A DNA stretch of 64,000 nucleotides. Source: Nemopilema nomurai (lineage: Eukaryota; Cnidaria; Scyphozoa; Rhizostomeae; Rhizostomatidae). The position numbers and the translations under genes are program-made. The stretch is from NCBI GenBank assembly GCA_003864495.1, contig ML133500.1, forward strand, positions 1-64,000, in the 5' to 3' direction. The notes beneath the pieces are model-generated. The model had not been told where the DNA came from. It saw only the letters and a list, made by a program, of their open reading frames with translations, and did not search any database. Shown in pieces: positions 25,001-40,000 of the stretch; position 1 is the stretch's first letter, and each line of letters starts with the position of its first letter.

Positions 25001-28000
25001 GGGGCAACTTTGAAAACCACCCATATCTTGCAAAATACACGTCTAAGAGCTGAACCAAGTACACCAATAGGTTGCCCTTGTTCTGCTCTACAAGGCGGGG
25101 TAGAAAAGGTCTGAATTTTGCATCAGTTTTGACCAATTTTGCAAGGCTATAGCCTTAGCGTTCGCGGGGCAACTTTGAAAACCACCCATATCTTGCAAAA
25201 TACACGTCTAAGAGCTGAACCAAGTACACCAATAGGTTGCCCTTGTTCTGCTCTACAAGGCGGGGTAGAAAAAAGGTCTGAATTTTGCATCAGTTTTGAC
25301 CAATTTTGCAAGGCTATAGCCTTAGCGTTCTGCGTAAAACGGGCAACTTTGAAAACCACCCATATCTTGCAAAATACACGTCTAAGAGCTGAACCAAGTA
25401 CACCAATAGGTTGCCCTTGTTCTGCTCTACAAGGCGGGGTAGAAAACAAGGTCTGAATTTTGCATCAGTTTTGACCAATTTTGCAAGGCTATAGCCTTAG
25501 CGTTCTGCGTAAAACGGGGCAACTTTGAAAACCACCCATATCTTGCAAAATACACGTCTAAGAGCTGAACCAAGTACACCAATAGGTTGCCCTTGTTCTG
25601 CTCTACAACGGGGTAGAAAACAAGGTCTGAATTTTGCATCAGTTTTGACCAATTTTGCAAGGCTATAGCCTTAGCGTTCTGCGTAAAACGGGGCAACTTT
25701 GAAAACCACCCATATCTTGCAAAATACACGTCTAAGAGCTGAACCAAGTACACCAATAGGTTGCCCTTGTTCTGCTCTACAAGGCGGGGTAGAAAAAAGG
25801 TCTGAATTTTGCATCAGTTTTGACCAATTTTGCAAGGCTATAGCCTTAGCGTTCTGCGTAAAACGGGCAACTTTGAAAACCACCCATATCTTGCAAAATA
25901 CACGTCTAAGAGCTGAACCAAGTACACCAATAGGTTGCCCTTGTTTGCTCTACAAGGCGGGGTAGAAACAAGGTCTGAATTTTGCATCAGTTTTGACCAA
26001 TTTTGCAAGGCTATAGCCTTAGCGTTCTGCGTAAAACGGGAACTTTGAAAACCAATATCTTGCAAAATACACGTCTAAGAGCTGAACCAAGTACACCAAT
26101 AGGTTGCCCTTGTTCTGCTCTACAAGGCGGGGTAGAAAAAAGGTCTGAATTTTGCATCAGTTTTGACCAATTTTGCAAGGCTATAGCCTTAGCGTTCTGC
26201 GTAAAACAGGCAACTTTGAAAACCACCCATATCTTGCAAAATACACGTCTAAGAGCTGAACCAAGTACACCAATAGGTTGCCCTTGTTCTGCTCTACAAG
26301 GCGGGGGTAGAAAACAAGGTCTGAATTTTGCATCAGTTTTGACCAATTTTGCAAGGCTATAGCCTTAGCGTTCTGCGTAAAACGGGGCAACTTTGAAAAC
26401 CACCCATATCTTGCAAAATACACGTCTAAGAGCTGAACCAAGTACACCAATAGGTTGCCCTTGTTCTGCTCTACAAGGCGGGGGTAGAAAACAAGGTCTG
26501 AATTTTGCATCAGTTTTGACCAATTTTGCAAGGCTATAGCCTTACCGGGCAACTTTGAAAACCACCCATATCTTGCAAAATACACGTCTAAGAGCTGAAC
26601 CAAGTACACCAATAGGTTGCCCTTGTTTGCTCTACAAGGCGGGGTAGAAAACAAGGTCTGAATTTTGCATCAGTTTTGACCAATTTTGCAAGGCTATAGC
26701 CTTAGCGTTCTGCGTAAAACAACTTTGAAAACCACCCATATCTTGCAAAATACACGTCTAAGAGCTGAACCAAGTACACCAATAGGTTGCCCTTGTTCTG
26801 CTCTACAAGGCGGGGTAGAAAACAAGGTCTGAATTTTGCATCAGTTTTGACCAATTTTGCAAGGCTATAGCCTTAGCGTTCTGCGTAAAACGGGGCAACT
26901 TCGAAAACCACCCATATCTTGCAAAATACACGTCTAAGAGCTGAACCAAGTACACCAATAGGTTGCCCTTGTTCTGCTCTACAAGGCGGGGTAGAAAACA
27001 AGGTCTGAATTTTGCATCAGTTTTGACCAATTTTGCAAGGCTATAGCCTTAGCGTTCTGCGTAAAACGGGCAACTTTGAAAACCAATATCTTGCAAAATA
27101 CACGTCTAAGAGCTGAACCAAGTACACCAATAGGTTGCCCTTGTTCTGCTCTACAAGGCGGGGTAGAAAACAAGGTCTGAATTTTGCATCAGTTTTGACC
27201 AATTTTGCAAGGCTATAGCCTTAGCGTTCTGCGTAAAACGGGGCAACTTTGAAAACCACCCATATCTTGCAAAATACACGTCTAAGAGCTGAACCAAGTA
27301 CACCAATAGGTTGCCCTTGTTCTGCTCTACAAGGCGGGGTAGAAAAAAGGTCTGAATTTTGCATCAGTTTTGACCAATTTTGCAAGGCTATAGCCTTAGC
27401 GTTCTGCGTAAAACGGGCAACTTTGAAAACCACCCATATCTTGCAAAATACACGTCTAAGAGCTGAACCAAGTACACCAATAGGTTGCCCTTGTTCTGCT
27501 CTACAAGGCGGGGTAGAAAACAAGGTCTGAATTTTGCATCAGTTTTGACCAATTTTGCAAGGCTATAGCCTTAGCGTTCTGCGTAAAACGGCAACTTTGA
27601 AAACCACCCATATCTTGCAAAATACACGTCTAAGAGCTGAACCAAGTACACCAATAGGTTGCCCTTGTTCTGCTCTACAAGGCGGGGTAGAAAAGGTCTG
27701 AATTTTGCATCAGTTTTGACCAATTTTGCAAGGCTATAGCCTTAGCGTTCTGCGTAAAACGGGCAACTTTGAAAACCACCCATATCTTGCAAAATACACG
27801 TCTAAGAGCTGAACCAAGTACACCAATAGGTTGCCCTTGTTCTGCTCTACAAGGCGGGGTAGAAAACAAGGTCTGAATTTTGCATCAGTTTTGACCAATT
27901 TTGCAAGGCTATAGCCTTAGCGTTCTGCGTAAAACGGGCAACTTTGAAAACCAATATCTTGCAAAATACACGTCTAAGAGCTGAACCAAGTACACCAATA

Positions 28001-31000
28001 GGTTGCCCTTGTTCTGCTCTACAAGGCGGGGTAGAAAACAAGGTCTGAATTTTGCATCAGTTTTGACCAATTTTGCAAGGCTATAGCCTTAGCGTTCTGC
28101 GTAAAACGGGGCAACTTTGAAAACCACCCATATCTTGCAAAATACACGTCTAAGAGCTGAACCAAGTACACCAATAGGTTGCCCTTGTTCTGCTCTACAA
28201 GGCGGGGTAGAAAACAAGGTCTGAATTTTGCATCAGTTTTGACCAATTTTGCAAGGCTATAGCCTTAGCGTTCTGCGTAAAACGGCAACTTTGAAAACCA
28301 ATATCTTGCAAAATACACGTCTAAGAGCTGAACCAAGTACACCAATAGGTTGCCCTTGTTCTGCTCTACAAGGCGGGGTAGAAAACAAGGTCTGAATTTT
28401 GCATCAGTTTTGACCAATTTTGCAAGGCTATAGCCTTACCGGGCAACTTTGAAAACCACCCATATCTTGCAAAATACACGTCTAAGAGCTGAACCAAGTA
28501 CACCAATAGGTTGCCCTTGTTCTGCTCTACAAGGCGGGGTAGAAAACAAGGTCTGAATTTTGCATCAGTTTTGACCAATTTTGCAAGGCTATAGCCTTAG
28601 CGTTCTGCGTAAAACGGGGCAACTTTGAAAACCACCCATATCTTGCAAAATACACGTCTAAGAGCTGAACCAAGTACACCAATAGGTTGCCCTTGTTCTG
28701 CTCTACAAGGCGGGGTAGAAAACAAGGTCTGAATTTTGCATCAGTTTTGACCAATTTTGCAAGGCTATAGCCTTAGCGTTCTGCGTAAAACGGGGCAACT
28801 TTGAAAACCACTATCTTGCAAAATACACGTCTAAGAGCTGAACCAAGTACACCAATAGGTTGCCCTTGTTCTGCTCTACAAGGCGGGGTAGAAAACAAGG
28901 TCTGAATTTTGCATCAGTTTTGACCAAATTTGCAAGGCTATAGCCTTAGCGTTCTGCGTAAAACGGGGCTTTGAAAACCACCCATATCTTGCAAAATACA
29001 CGTCTAAGAGCTGAACCAAGTACACCAATAGGTTGCCCTTGTTCTGCTCTACAAGGCGGGGTAGAAAAAAGGTCTGAATTTTGCATCAGTTTTGACCAAT
29101 TTTGCAAGGCTATAGCCTTAGCGTTCTGCGTAAAACGGGCAACTTTGAAAACCACCCATATCTTGCAAAATACACGTCTAAGAGCTGAACCAAGTACACC
29201 AATAGGTTGCCCTTGTTTGCTCTACAAGGCGGGGTAGAAAACAAGGTCTGAATTTTGCATCAGTTTTGACCAATTTTGCAAGGCTATAGCCTTAGCGTTC
29301 TGCGTAAAACGGGGCAACTTTGAAAACCACCATATCTTGCAAAATACACGTCTAAGAGCTGAACCAAGTACACCAATAGGTTGCCCTTGTTCTGCTCTAC
29401 AAGGCGGGGTAGAAAACAAGGTCTGAATTTTGCATCAGTTTTGACCAATTTTGCAAGGCTATAGCCTTAGCGTTCTGCGTAAAACGGGGCAACTTTGAAA
29501 ACCACCCATATCTTGCAAAATACACGTCTAAGAGCTGAACCAAGTACACCAATAGGTTGCCCTTGTTCTGCTCTACAAGGGGGGTAGAAAACAAGGTCTG
29601 AATTTTGCATCAGTTTTGACCAATTTTGCAAGGCTATAGCCTTAGCGTTCTGCGTAAAACGGGGCAACTTTGAAAACCACCATATCTTGCAAAATACACG
29701 TCTAAGAGCTGAACCAAGTACACCAATAGGTTGCCCTTGTTCTGCTCTACAAGGCGGGGTAGAAAAAAGGTCTGAATTTTGCATCAGTTTTGACCAATTT
29801 TGCAAGGCTATAGCCTTAGCGTTCTGCGTAAAAGGGGCAACTTCGAAAACCACCCATATCTTGCAAAATACACGTCTAAGAGCTGAACCAAGTACACCAA
29901 TAGGTTGCCCTTGTTCTGCTCTACAAGGCGGGGTAGAAAACAAGGTCTGAATTTTGCATCAGTTTTGACCAATTTTGCAAGCTTAGCGTGCGTTAAAACG
30001 GCAACTTTGAAAACCACCATATCTTGCAAAATACACGTCTAAGAGCTGAACCAAGTACACCAATAGGTTGCCCTTGTTCTGCTCTACAAGGCGGGTAGAA
30101 AAGGTCTGAATTTTGCATCAGTTTTGACCAATTTTGCAAGGCTATAGCCTTAGCGTTCTGCGTAAAGGCAACTTTGAAAACCACCCATATCTTGCAAAAT
30201 ACACGTCTAAGAGCTGAACCAAGTACACCAATAGGTTGCCCTTGTTCTGCTCTACAAGGCGGGGTAGAAAAAAGGTCTGAATTTTGCATCAGTTTTGACC
30301 AATTTTGCAAGGCTATAGCCTTAGCGTTCTGCGTAAAACGGGCAACTTTGAAAACCACCATATCTTGCAAAATACACGTCTAAGAGCTGAACCAAGTACA
30401 CCAATAGGTTGCCCTTGTTCTGCTCTACAAGGCGGGGTAGAAAACAAGGTCTGAATTTTGCATCAGTTTTGACCAATTTTGCAAGGCTATAGCCTTAGCG
30501 TTCTGCGTAAAACGGGCAACTTTGAAAACCACCCATATCTTGCAAAATACACGTCTAAGAGCTGAACCAAGTACACCAATAGGTTGCCCTTGTTCTGCTC
30601 TACAAGGCGGGGTAGAAAACAAGGTCTGAATTTTGCATCAGTTTTGACCAATTTTGCAAGGCTATAGCCTTAGCGTTCTGCGTAAAACGGGGCAACTTTG
30701 AAAACCAATATCTTGCAAAATACACGTCTAAGAGCTGAACCAAGTACACCAATAGGTTGCCCTTGTTCTGCTCTACAAGGCGGGGTAGAAAACAAGGTCT
30801 GAATTTTGCATCAGTTTTGACCAATTTTGCAAGGCTATAGCCTTAGCGTTCTGCGTAAAACGGGGCAACTTTGAAAACCACCCATATCTTGCAAAATACA
30901 CGTCTAAGAGCTGAACCAAGTACACCAATAGGTTGCCCTTGTTCTGCTCTACAAGGCGGGGTAGAAAACAAGGTCTGAATTTTGCATCAGTTTTGACCAA

Positions 31001-34000
31001 TTTTGCAAGGCTATAGCCTTAGCGTTCTGCGTAAAACGGGGCAACTTTGAAAACCACCCATATCTTGCAAAATACACGTCTAAGAGCTGAACCAAGTACA
31101 CCAATAGGTTGCCCTTGTTCTGCTCTACAAGGCGGGGTAGAAAAAAGGTCTGAATTTTGCATCAGTTTTGACCAATTTTGCAAGGCTATAGCCTTAGCGT
31201 TCTGCGTAAAACGGGGCAACTTTGAAAACCACCATATCTTGCAAAATACACGTCTAAGAGCTGAACCAAGTACACCAATAGGTTGCCCTTGTTCTGCTCT
31301 ACAAGGCGGGGTAGAAAACAAGGTCTGAATTTTGCATCAGTTTTGACCAATTTTGCAAGGCTATAGCCTTAGCGTTCTGCGTAAAACGGGGCAACTTTGA
31401 AAACCACCATATCTTGCAAAATACACGTCTAAGAGCTGAACCAAGTACACCAATAGGTTGCCCTTGTTCTGCTCTACAAGGCGGGGTAGAAAACAAGGTC
31501 TGAATTTTGCATCAGTTTTGACCAATTTTGCAAGGCTATAGCCTTAGCGTTCTGCGTAAAACGGGGCAACTTTGAAAACCACCCATATCTTGCAAAATAC
31601 ACGTCTAAGAGCTGAACCAAGTACACCAATAGGTTGCCCTTGTTCTGCTCTACAAGGCGGGGTAGAAAACAAGGTCTGAATTTTGCATCAGTTTTGACCA
31701 ATTTTGCAAGGCTATAGCCTTAGCGTTCTGCGTAAAACGGGCAACTTTGAAAACCACCATATCTTGCAAAATACACGTCTAAGAGCTGAACCAAGTACAC
31801 CAATAGGTTGCCCTTGTTCTGCTCTACAAGGCGGGGTAGAAAACAAGGTCTGAATTTTGCATCAGTTTTGACCAATTTTGCAAGGCTATAGCCTTAGCGT
31901 TCTGCGTAAAACGGGGCAACTTTGAAAACCACCCATATCTTGCAAAATACACGTCTAAGAGCTGAACCAAGTACACCAATAGGTTGCCCTTGTTCTGCTC
32001 TACAAGGCGGGGTAGAAAAAAGGTCTGAATTTTGCATCAGTTTTGACCAATTTTGCAAGGCTATAGCCTTAGCGTTCTGCGTAAAACGGGCAACTTTGAA
32101 AACCACCCATATCTTGCAAAATACACGTCTAAGAGCTGAACCAAGTACACCAATAGGTTGCCCTTGTTCTGCTCTACAAGGCGGGTAGAAAACAAGGTCT
32201 GAATTTTGCATCAGTTTTGACCAATTTTGCAAGGCTATAGCCTTAGCGTTCTGCGTAAAACGGGGCAACTTTGAAAACCACCCATATCTTGCAAAATACA
32301 CGTCTAAGAGCTGAACCAAGTACACCAATAGGTTGCCCTTGTTCTGCTCTACAAGGCGGGGTAGAAAACAAGGTCTGAATTTTGCATCAGTTTGACCAAT
32401 TTGCAAGGCTATAGCCTTAGCGTTCTGCGTAAAACGGGCAACTTCGAAAAACCACCCATATCTTGCAAAATACACGTCTAAGAGCTGAACCAAGTACACC
32501 AATAGGTTGCCCTTGTTCTGCTCTACAAGGCGGGGGTAGAAAACAAGGTCTGAATTTTGCATCAGTTTTGACCAATTTTGCAAGGCTATAGCCTTAGCGT
32601 TCTGCGTAAAACGGGGCACTTCGAAAACCACCCATATCTTGCAAAATACACGTCTAAGAGCTGAACCAAGTACACCAATAGGTTGCCCTTGTTCTGCTCT
32701 ACAAGGCGGTAGAAAAAGGTCTGAATTTTGCATCAGTTTTGACACAATTATCGCAAGGCTTAGCGTCTGGTAGCGTAACCTTGAAACCACCAAAACATAC
32801 ATTCGTCAGTAAAGCTGAACCAAGTACACCAATAGGTTGCCCTTGTTCTGCTCTACAAGGCGGGGGTAGAAAAAAGGTCTGAATTTTGCATCAGTTTTGA
32901 CCAATTTTGCAAGGCTATAGCCTTAGCGTTCTGCGTAAAACGGGGCAACTTCGAAAACCACCCATATCTTGCAAAATACACGTCTAAGAGCTGAACCAAG
33001 TACACCAATAGGTTGCCCTTGTTCTGCTCTACAAGGGATGGTAGAAAAAAGGTCTGAATTTTGCATCAGTTTTGACCAATTTTGCAAGGCTATAGCCTTA
33101 GCGTTCTGCGTAAAACGGGGCAACTTCGAAAACCACCCATATCTTGCAAAATACACGTCTAAGAGCTGAACCAAGTACACCAATAGGTTGCCCTTGTTCT
33201 GCTCTACAAGGCGGGTAGAAAACAAGGTCTGAATTTTGCATCAGTTTTGACCAATTTTGCAAGGCTATAGCCTTAGCGTTCTGCGTAAAACGGGGCAACT
33301 TGAAAACCACCCATATCTTGCAAAATACACGTCTAAGAGCTGAACCAAGTACACCAATAGGTTGCCCTTGTTCTGCTCTACAAGGGGGTAGAAAAAAGGT
33401 CTGAATTTTGCATCAGTTTTGACCAATTTTGCAAGGCTATAGCCTTAGCGTTCTGCGTAAAACGGGGCAACTTCGAAAACCACCATATCTTGCAAAATAC
33501 ACGTCTAAGAGCTGAACCAAGTACACCAATAGGTTGCCCTTGTTCTGCTCTACAAGGCGGGGGTAGAAAAAAGGTCTGAATTTTGCATCAGTTTTGACCA
33601 ATTTTGCAAGGCTATAGCCTTAGCGTTCTGCGTAAAACGGGGCAACTTTGAAAACCACCCATATCTTGCAAAATACACGTCTAAGAGCTGAACCAAGTAC
33701 ACCAATAGGTTGCCCTTGTTCTGCTCTACAAGGCGGGGTAGAAAACAAGGTCTGAATTTTGCATCAGTTTTGACCAATTTTGCAAGGCTATAGCCTTAGC
33801 GTTCTGCGTAAAACGGGGCAACTTTGAAAACCACCCATATCTTGCAAAATACACGTCTAAGAGCTGAACCAAGTACACCAATAGGTTGCCCTTGTTTGCT
33901 CTACAAGGCGGGGTAGAAAACAAGGTCTGAATTTTGCATCAGTTTTGACCAATTTTGCAAGGCTATAGCCTTAGCGTTCTGCGTAAAACGGGGCAACTTT

Positions 34001-37000
34001 GAAAACCACCCATATCTTGCAAAATACACGTCTAAGAGCTGAACCAAGTACACCAATAGGTTGCCCTTGTTCTGCTCTACAAGGCGGTAGAAAAAAGGTC
34101 TGAATTTTGCATCAGTTTTGACCAATTTTGCAAGGCTATAGCGTTTGGCGTAAAACGGGGCAACTTCGAAAACCACCCATATCTTGCAAAATACACGTCT
34201 AAGAGCTGAACCAAGTACACCAATAGGTTGCCCTTGTTCTGCTCTACAAGGCGGGGTAGAAAACAAGGTCTGAATTTTGCATCAGTTTTGACCAATTTTG
34301 CAAGGCTATAGCCTTAGCGTTCTGCGTAAAACGGCAACTTTGAAAACCACCCATATCTTGCAAAATACACGTCTAAGAGCTGAACCAAGTACACCAATAG
34401 GTTGCCCTTGTTCTGCTCTACAAGGGGGTAGAAAACAAGGTCTGAATTTTGCATCAGTTTTGACCAATTTTGCAAGGCTATAGCCTTAGCGTTCTGCGTA
34501 AAACGGGGCAACTTCGAAAACCACCCATATCTTGCAAAATACACGTCTAAGAGCTGAACCAAGTACACCAATAGGTTGCCCTTGTTCTGCTCTACAAGGC
34601 GGGGTAGAAAACAAGGTCTGAATTTTGCATCAGTTTTGACCAATTTTGCAAGGCTATAGCCTTAGCGTTCTGCGTAAAACGGGCAACTTCGAAAACCACC
34701 CATATCTTGCAAAATACACGTCTAAGAGCTGAACCAAGTACACCAATAGGTTGCCCTTGTTTGCTCTACAAGGGGGTAGAAAAAGGGTCTGAATTTTGCA
34801 TCAGTTTTGACCAATTTTGCAAGGCTATAGCCTTAGCGTTCTGCGTAAAACGGGGCAACTTTGAAAACCACCATATCTTGCAAAATACACGTCTAAGAGC
34901 TGAACCAAGTACACCAATAGGTTGCCCTTGTTCTGCTCTACAAGGCGGGGTAGAAAACAAGGTCTGAATTTTGCATCAGTTTTGACCAATTTTGCAAGGC
35001 TATAGCCTTAGCGTTCTGCGTAAAACGGGGCAACTTCGAAAACCACCCATATCTTGCAAAATACACGTCTAAGAGCTGAACCAAGTACACCAATAGGTTG
35101 CCCTTGTTTGCTCTACAAGGCGGGAGAAAAAAGGTCTGAATTTTGCATCAGTTTTGACCAATTTTGCAAGGCTATAGCCTTAGCGTTCTGCGTAAAACGG
35201 GCAACTTTGAAAACCACCCATATCTTGCAAAATACACGTCTAAGAGCTGAACCAAGTACACCAATAGGTTGCCCTTGTTCTGCTCTACAAGGCGGTAGAA
35301 AAAAGGTCTGAATTTTGCATCAGTTTTGACCAATTTTGCAAGGCTATAGCCTTAGCGTTCTGCGTAAAACGGGGCAACTTCGAAAACCACCCATATCTTG
35401 CAAAATACACGTCTAAGAGCTGAACCAAGTACACCAATAGGTTGCCCTTGTTTGCTCTACAAGGCGGGGTAGAAAACAAGGTCTGAATTTTGCATCAGTT
35501 TTGACCAATTTTGCAAGGCTATAGCCTTAGCGTTCTGCGTAAAACGGGCAACTTTGAAAACCACCCATATCTTGCAAAATACACGTCTAAGAGCTGAACC
35601 AAGTACACCAATAGGTTGCCCTTGTTCTGCTCTACAAGGCGGGGGTAGAAAAAAGGTCTGAATTTTGCATCAGTTTTGACCAATTTTGCAAGGCTATAGC
35701 CTTAGCGTTCTGCGTAAAACGGGGCAACTTTGAAAACCACCATATCTTGCAAAATACACGTCTAAGAGCTGAACCAAGTACACCAATAGGTTGCCCTTGT
35801 TCTGCTCTACAAGGCGGGGTAGAAAACAAGGTCTGAATTTTGCATCAGTTTTGACCAATTTTGCAAGGCTATAGCCTTAGCGTTCTGCGTAAAACGGGCA
35901 ACTTTGAAAACCACCCATATCTTGCAAAATACACGTCTAAGAGCTGAACCAAGTACACCAATAGGTTGCCCTTGTTCTGCTCTACAAGGGGGTAGAAAAA
36001 GGTCTGAATTTTGCATCAGTTTTGACCAATTTTGCAAGGCTATAGCCTTAGCGTTCTGCGTAAAACGGGGCAACTTCGAAAACCACCCATATCTTGCAAA
36101 ATACACGTCTAAGAGCTGAACCAAGTACACCAATAGGTTGCCCTTGTTCTGCTCTACAAGGCGGGGTAGAAAAAAGGTCTGAATTTTGCATCAGTTTTGA
36201 CCAATTTTGCAAGGCTATAGCCTTAGCGTTCTGCGTAAAACGGGGCAACTTTGAAAACCACCCATATCTTGCAAAATACACGTCTAAGAGCTGAACCAAG
36301 TACACCAATAGGTTGCCCTTGTTCTGCTCTACAAGGCGGGGTAGAAAAAAGGTCTGAATTTTGCATCAGTTTTGACCAATTTTGCAAGGCTATAGCCTTA
36401 GCGTTCTGCGTAAAACGGGGCAACTTTGAAAACCACCCATATCTTGCAAAATACACGTCTAAGAGCTGAACCAAGTACACCAATAGGTTGCCCTTGTTCT
36501 GCTCTACAAGGCGGGGTAGAAAACAAGGTCTGAATTTTGCATCAGTTTTGACCAATTTTGCAAGGCTATAGCCTTAGCGTTCTGCGTAAAACGGGGCAAC
36601 TTTGAAAACCACCCATATCTTGCAAAATACACGTCTAAGAGCTGAACCAAGTACACCAATAGGTTGCCCTTGTTCTGCTCTACAAGGCGGGGTAGAAAAC
36701 AAGGTCTGAATTTTGCATCAGTTTTGACCAATTTTGCAAGGCTATAGCCTTAGCGTTCTGCGTAAAACGGGGCAACTTTGAAAACCACCCATATCTTGCA
36801 AAATACACGTCTAAGAGCTGAACCAAGTACACCAATAGGTTGCCCTTGTTCTGCTCTACAAGGCGGGGGTAGAAAACAAGGTCTGAATTTTGCATCAGTT
36901 TTGACCAATTTTGCAAGGCTATAGCCTTAGCGTTCTGCGTAAAACGGGGCAACTTTGAAAACCACCCATATCTTGCAAAATACACGTCTAAGAGCTGAAC

Positions 37001-40000
37001 CAAGTACACCAATAGGTTGCCCTTGTTGCTCTACAAGGCGGGGTAGAAAACAAGGTCTGAATTTTGCATCAGTTTTGACCAATTTTGCAAGGCTATAGCC
37101 TTAGCGTTCTGCGTAAAACGGGGAACTTTGAAAACCACCCATATCTTGCAAAATACACGTCTAAGAGCTGAACCAAGTACACCAATAGGTTGCCCTTGTT
37201 CTGCTCTACAAGGCGGGGTAGAAAACAAGGTCTGAATTTTGCATCAGTTTTGACCAATTTTGCAAGGCTATAGCCTTAGCGTTCTGCGTAAAACGGGGCA
37301 ACTTTGAAAACCACCCATATCTTGCAAAATACACGTCTAAGAGCTGCCAAGTACACCAATAGGTTGCCCTTGTTCTGCTCTACAAGGCGGGGTAGAAAAA
37401 AGGTCTGAATTTTGCATCAGTTTTGACCAATTTTGCAAGGCTATAGCCTTAGCGTTCTGCGTAAAACGGGCAACTTTGAAAACCACCCATATCTTGCAAA
37501 ATACACGTCTAAGAGCTGAACCAAGTACACCAATAGGTTGCCCTTGTTCTGCTCTACAAGGCGGGGTAGAAAAAAGGTCTGAATTTTGCATCAGTTTTGA
37601 CCAATTTTGCAAGGCTATAGCCTTAGCGTTCTGCGTAAAACGGGGCAACTTTGAAAACCACCCATATCTTGCAAAATACACGTCTAAGAGCTGAACCAAG
37701 TACACCAATAGGTTGCCCTTGTTCTGCTCTACAAGGCGGGGTAGAAAACAAGGTCTGAATTTTGCATCAGTTTTGACCAATTTTGCAAGGCTATAGCCTT
37801 AGCGTTCTGCGTAAAGGGGCAACTTTGAAAACCACCCATATCTTGCAAAATACACGTCTAAGAGCTGAACCAAGTACACCAATAGGTTGCCCTTGTTCTG
37901 CTCTACAAGGCGGGGTAGAAAACAAGGTCTGAATTTTGCATCAGTTTTGACCAATTTTGCAAGGCTATAGCCTTAGCGTTCTGCGTAAAACGGGGCAACT
38001 TCGAAAACCACCCATATCTTGCAAAATACACGTCTAAGAGCTGAACCAAGTACACCAATAGGTTGCCCTTGTTCTGCTCTACAAGGCGGGGTAGAAAACA
38101 AGGTCTGAATTTTGCATCAGTTTTGACCAATTTTGCAAGGCTATAGCCTTAGCGTTCTGCGTAAAACGGGGCAACTTTGAAAACCACCCATATCTTGCAA
38201 AATACACGTCTAAGAGCTGAACCAAGTACACCAATAGGTTGCCCTTGTTCTGCTCTACAAGGCGGGGTAGAAAAAAGGTCTGAATTTTGCATCAGTTTTG
38301 ACCAATTTTGCAAGGCTATAGCCTTAGCGTTCTGCGTAAAACGGGCAACTTTGAAAACCACCCATATCTTGCAAAATACACGTCTAAGAGCTGAACCAAG
38401 TACACCAATAGGTTGCCCTTGTTCTGCTCTACAAGGCGGGGGTAGAAAACAAGGTCTGAATTTTGCATCTTGCAAAATACACGTCTAAGAGCTGAACCAA
38501 GTACACCAATAGGTTGCCCTTGTTCTGCTCTACAAGGCGGGGTAGAAAACAAGGTCTGAATTTTGCATCAGTTTTGACCAATTTTGCAAGGCTATAGCCT
38601 TAGCGTTCTGCGTAAAACGGGGCAACTTCGAAAACCACCCATATCTTGCAAAATACACGTCTAAGAGCTGAACCAAGTACACCAATAGGTTGCCCTTGTT
38701 CTGCTCTACAAGGCGGGGTAGAAAACAAGGTCTGAATTTTGCATCAGTTTTGACCAATTTTGCAAGGCTATAGCCTTAGCGTTCTGCGTAAAACGGGGCA
38801 ACTTTGAAAACCACCCATATCTTGCAAAATACACGTCTAAGAGCTGAACCAAGTACACCAATAGGTTGCCCTTGTTCTGCTCTACAAGGCGGGTAGAAAA
38901 CAAGGTCTGAATTTTGCATCAGTTTTGACCAATTTTGCAAGGCTATAGCCTTAGCGTTCTGCGTAAAACGGGGCAACTTTGAAAACCACCCATATCTTGC
39001 AAAATACACGTCTAAGAGCTGAACCAAGTACACCAATAGGTTGCCCTTGTTCTGCTCTACAAGGCGGGGTAGAAAACAAGGTCTGAATTTTGCATCAGTT
39101 TTGACCAATTTTGCAAGGCTATAGCCTTAGCGTTCTGCGTAAAACGGGGCAACTTTGAAAACCACCATATCTTGCAAAATACACGTCTAAGAGCTGAACC
39201 AAGTACACCAATAGGTTGCCCTTGTTCTGCTCTACAAGGCGGGGTAGAAAACAAGGTCTGAATTTTGCATCAGTTTTGACCAATTTTGCAAGGCTATAGC
39301 CTTAGCGTTCTGCGTAAAACGGGGCAACTTTGAAAACCACCCATATCTTGCAAAATACACGTCTAAGAGCTGAACCAAGTACACCAATAGGTTGCCCTTG
39401 TTCTGCTCTACAAGGCGGGGTAGAAAACAAGGTCTGAATTTTGCATCAGTTTTGACCAATTTTGCAAGGCTATAGCCTTAGCGTTCTGCGTAAAACGGGG
39501 CAACTTTGAAAACCACCCATATCTTGCAAAATACACGTCTAAGAGCTGAACCAAGTACACCAATAGGTTGCCCTTGTTCTGCTCTACAAGGCGGAGAAAA
39601 CAAGGTCTGAATTTTGCATCAGTTTTGACCAATTTTGCAAGGCTATAGCCTTAGCGTTCTGCGTAAAACGGGCAACTTTGAAAACCACCCATATCTTGCA
39701 AAATACACGTCTAAGAGCTGAACAAGTACACCAATAGGTTGCCCTTGTTCTGCTCTACAAGGCGGGGTAGAAAAAAAGGTCTGAATTTTGCATCAGTTTT
39801 GACCAATTTTGCAAGGCTATAGCCTTAGCGTTCTGCGTAAAACGGGGCAACTTTGAAAACCACCATATCTTGCAAAATACAGTCTAAGAGCTGAACCAAG
39901 TACACCAATAGGTTGCCCTTGTTTGCTCTACAAGGCGGGGTAGAAAACAAGGTCTGAATTTTGCATCAGTTTTGACCAATTTTGCAAGGCTATAGCCTTA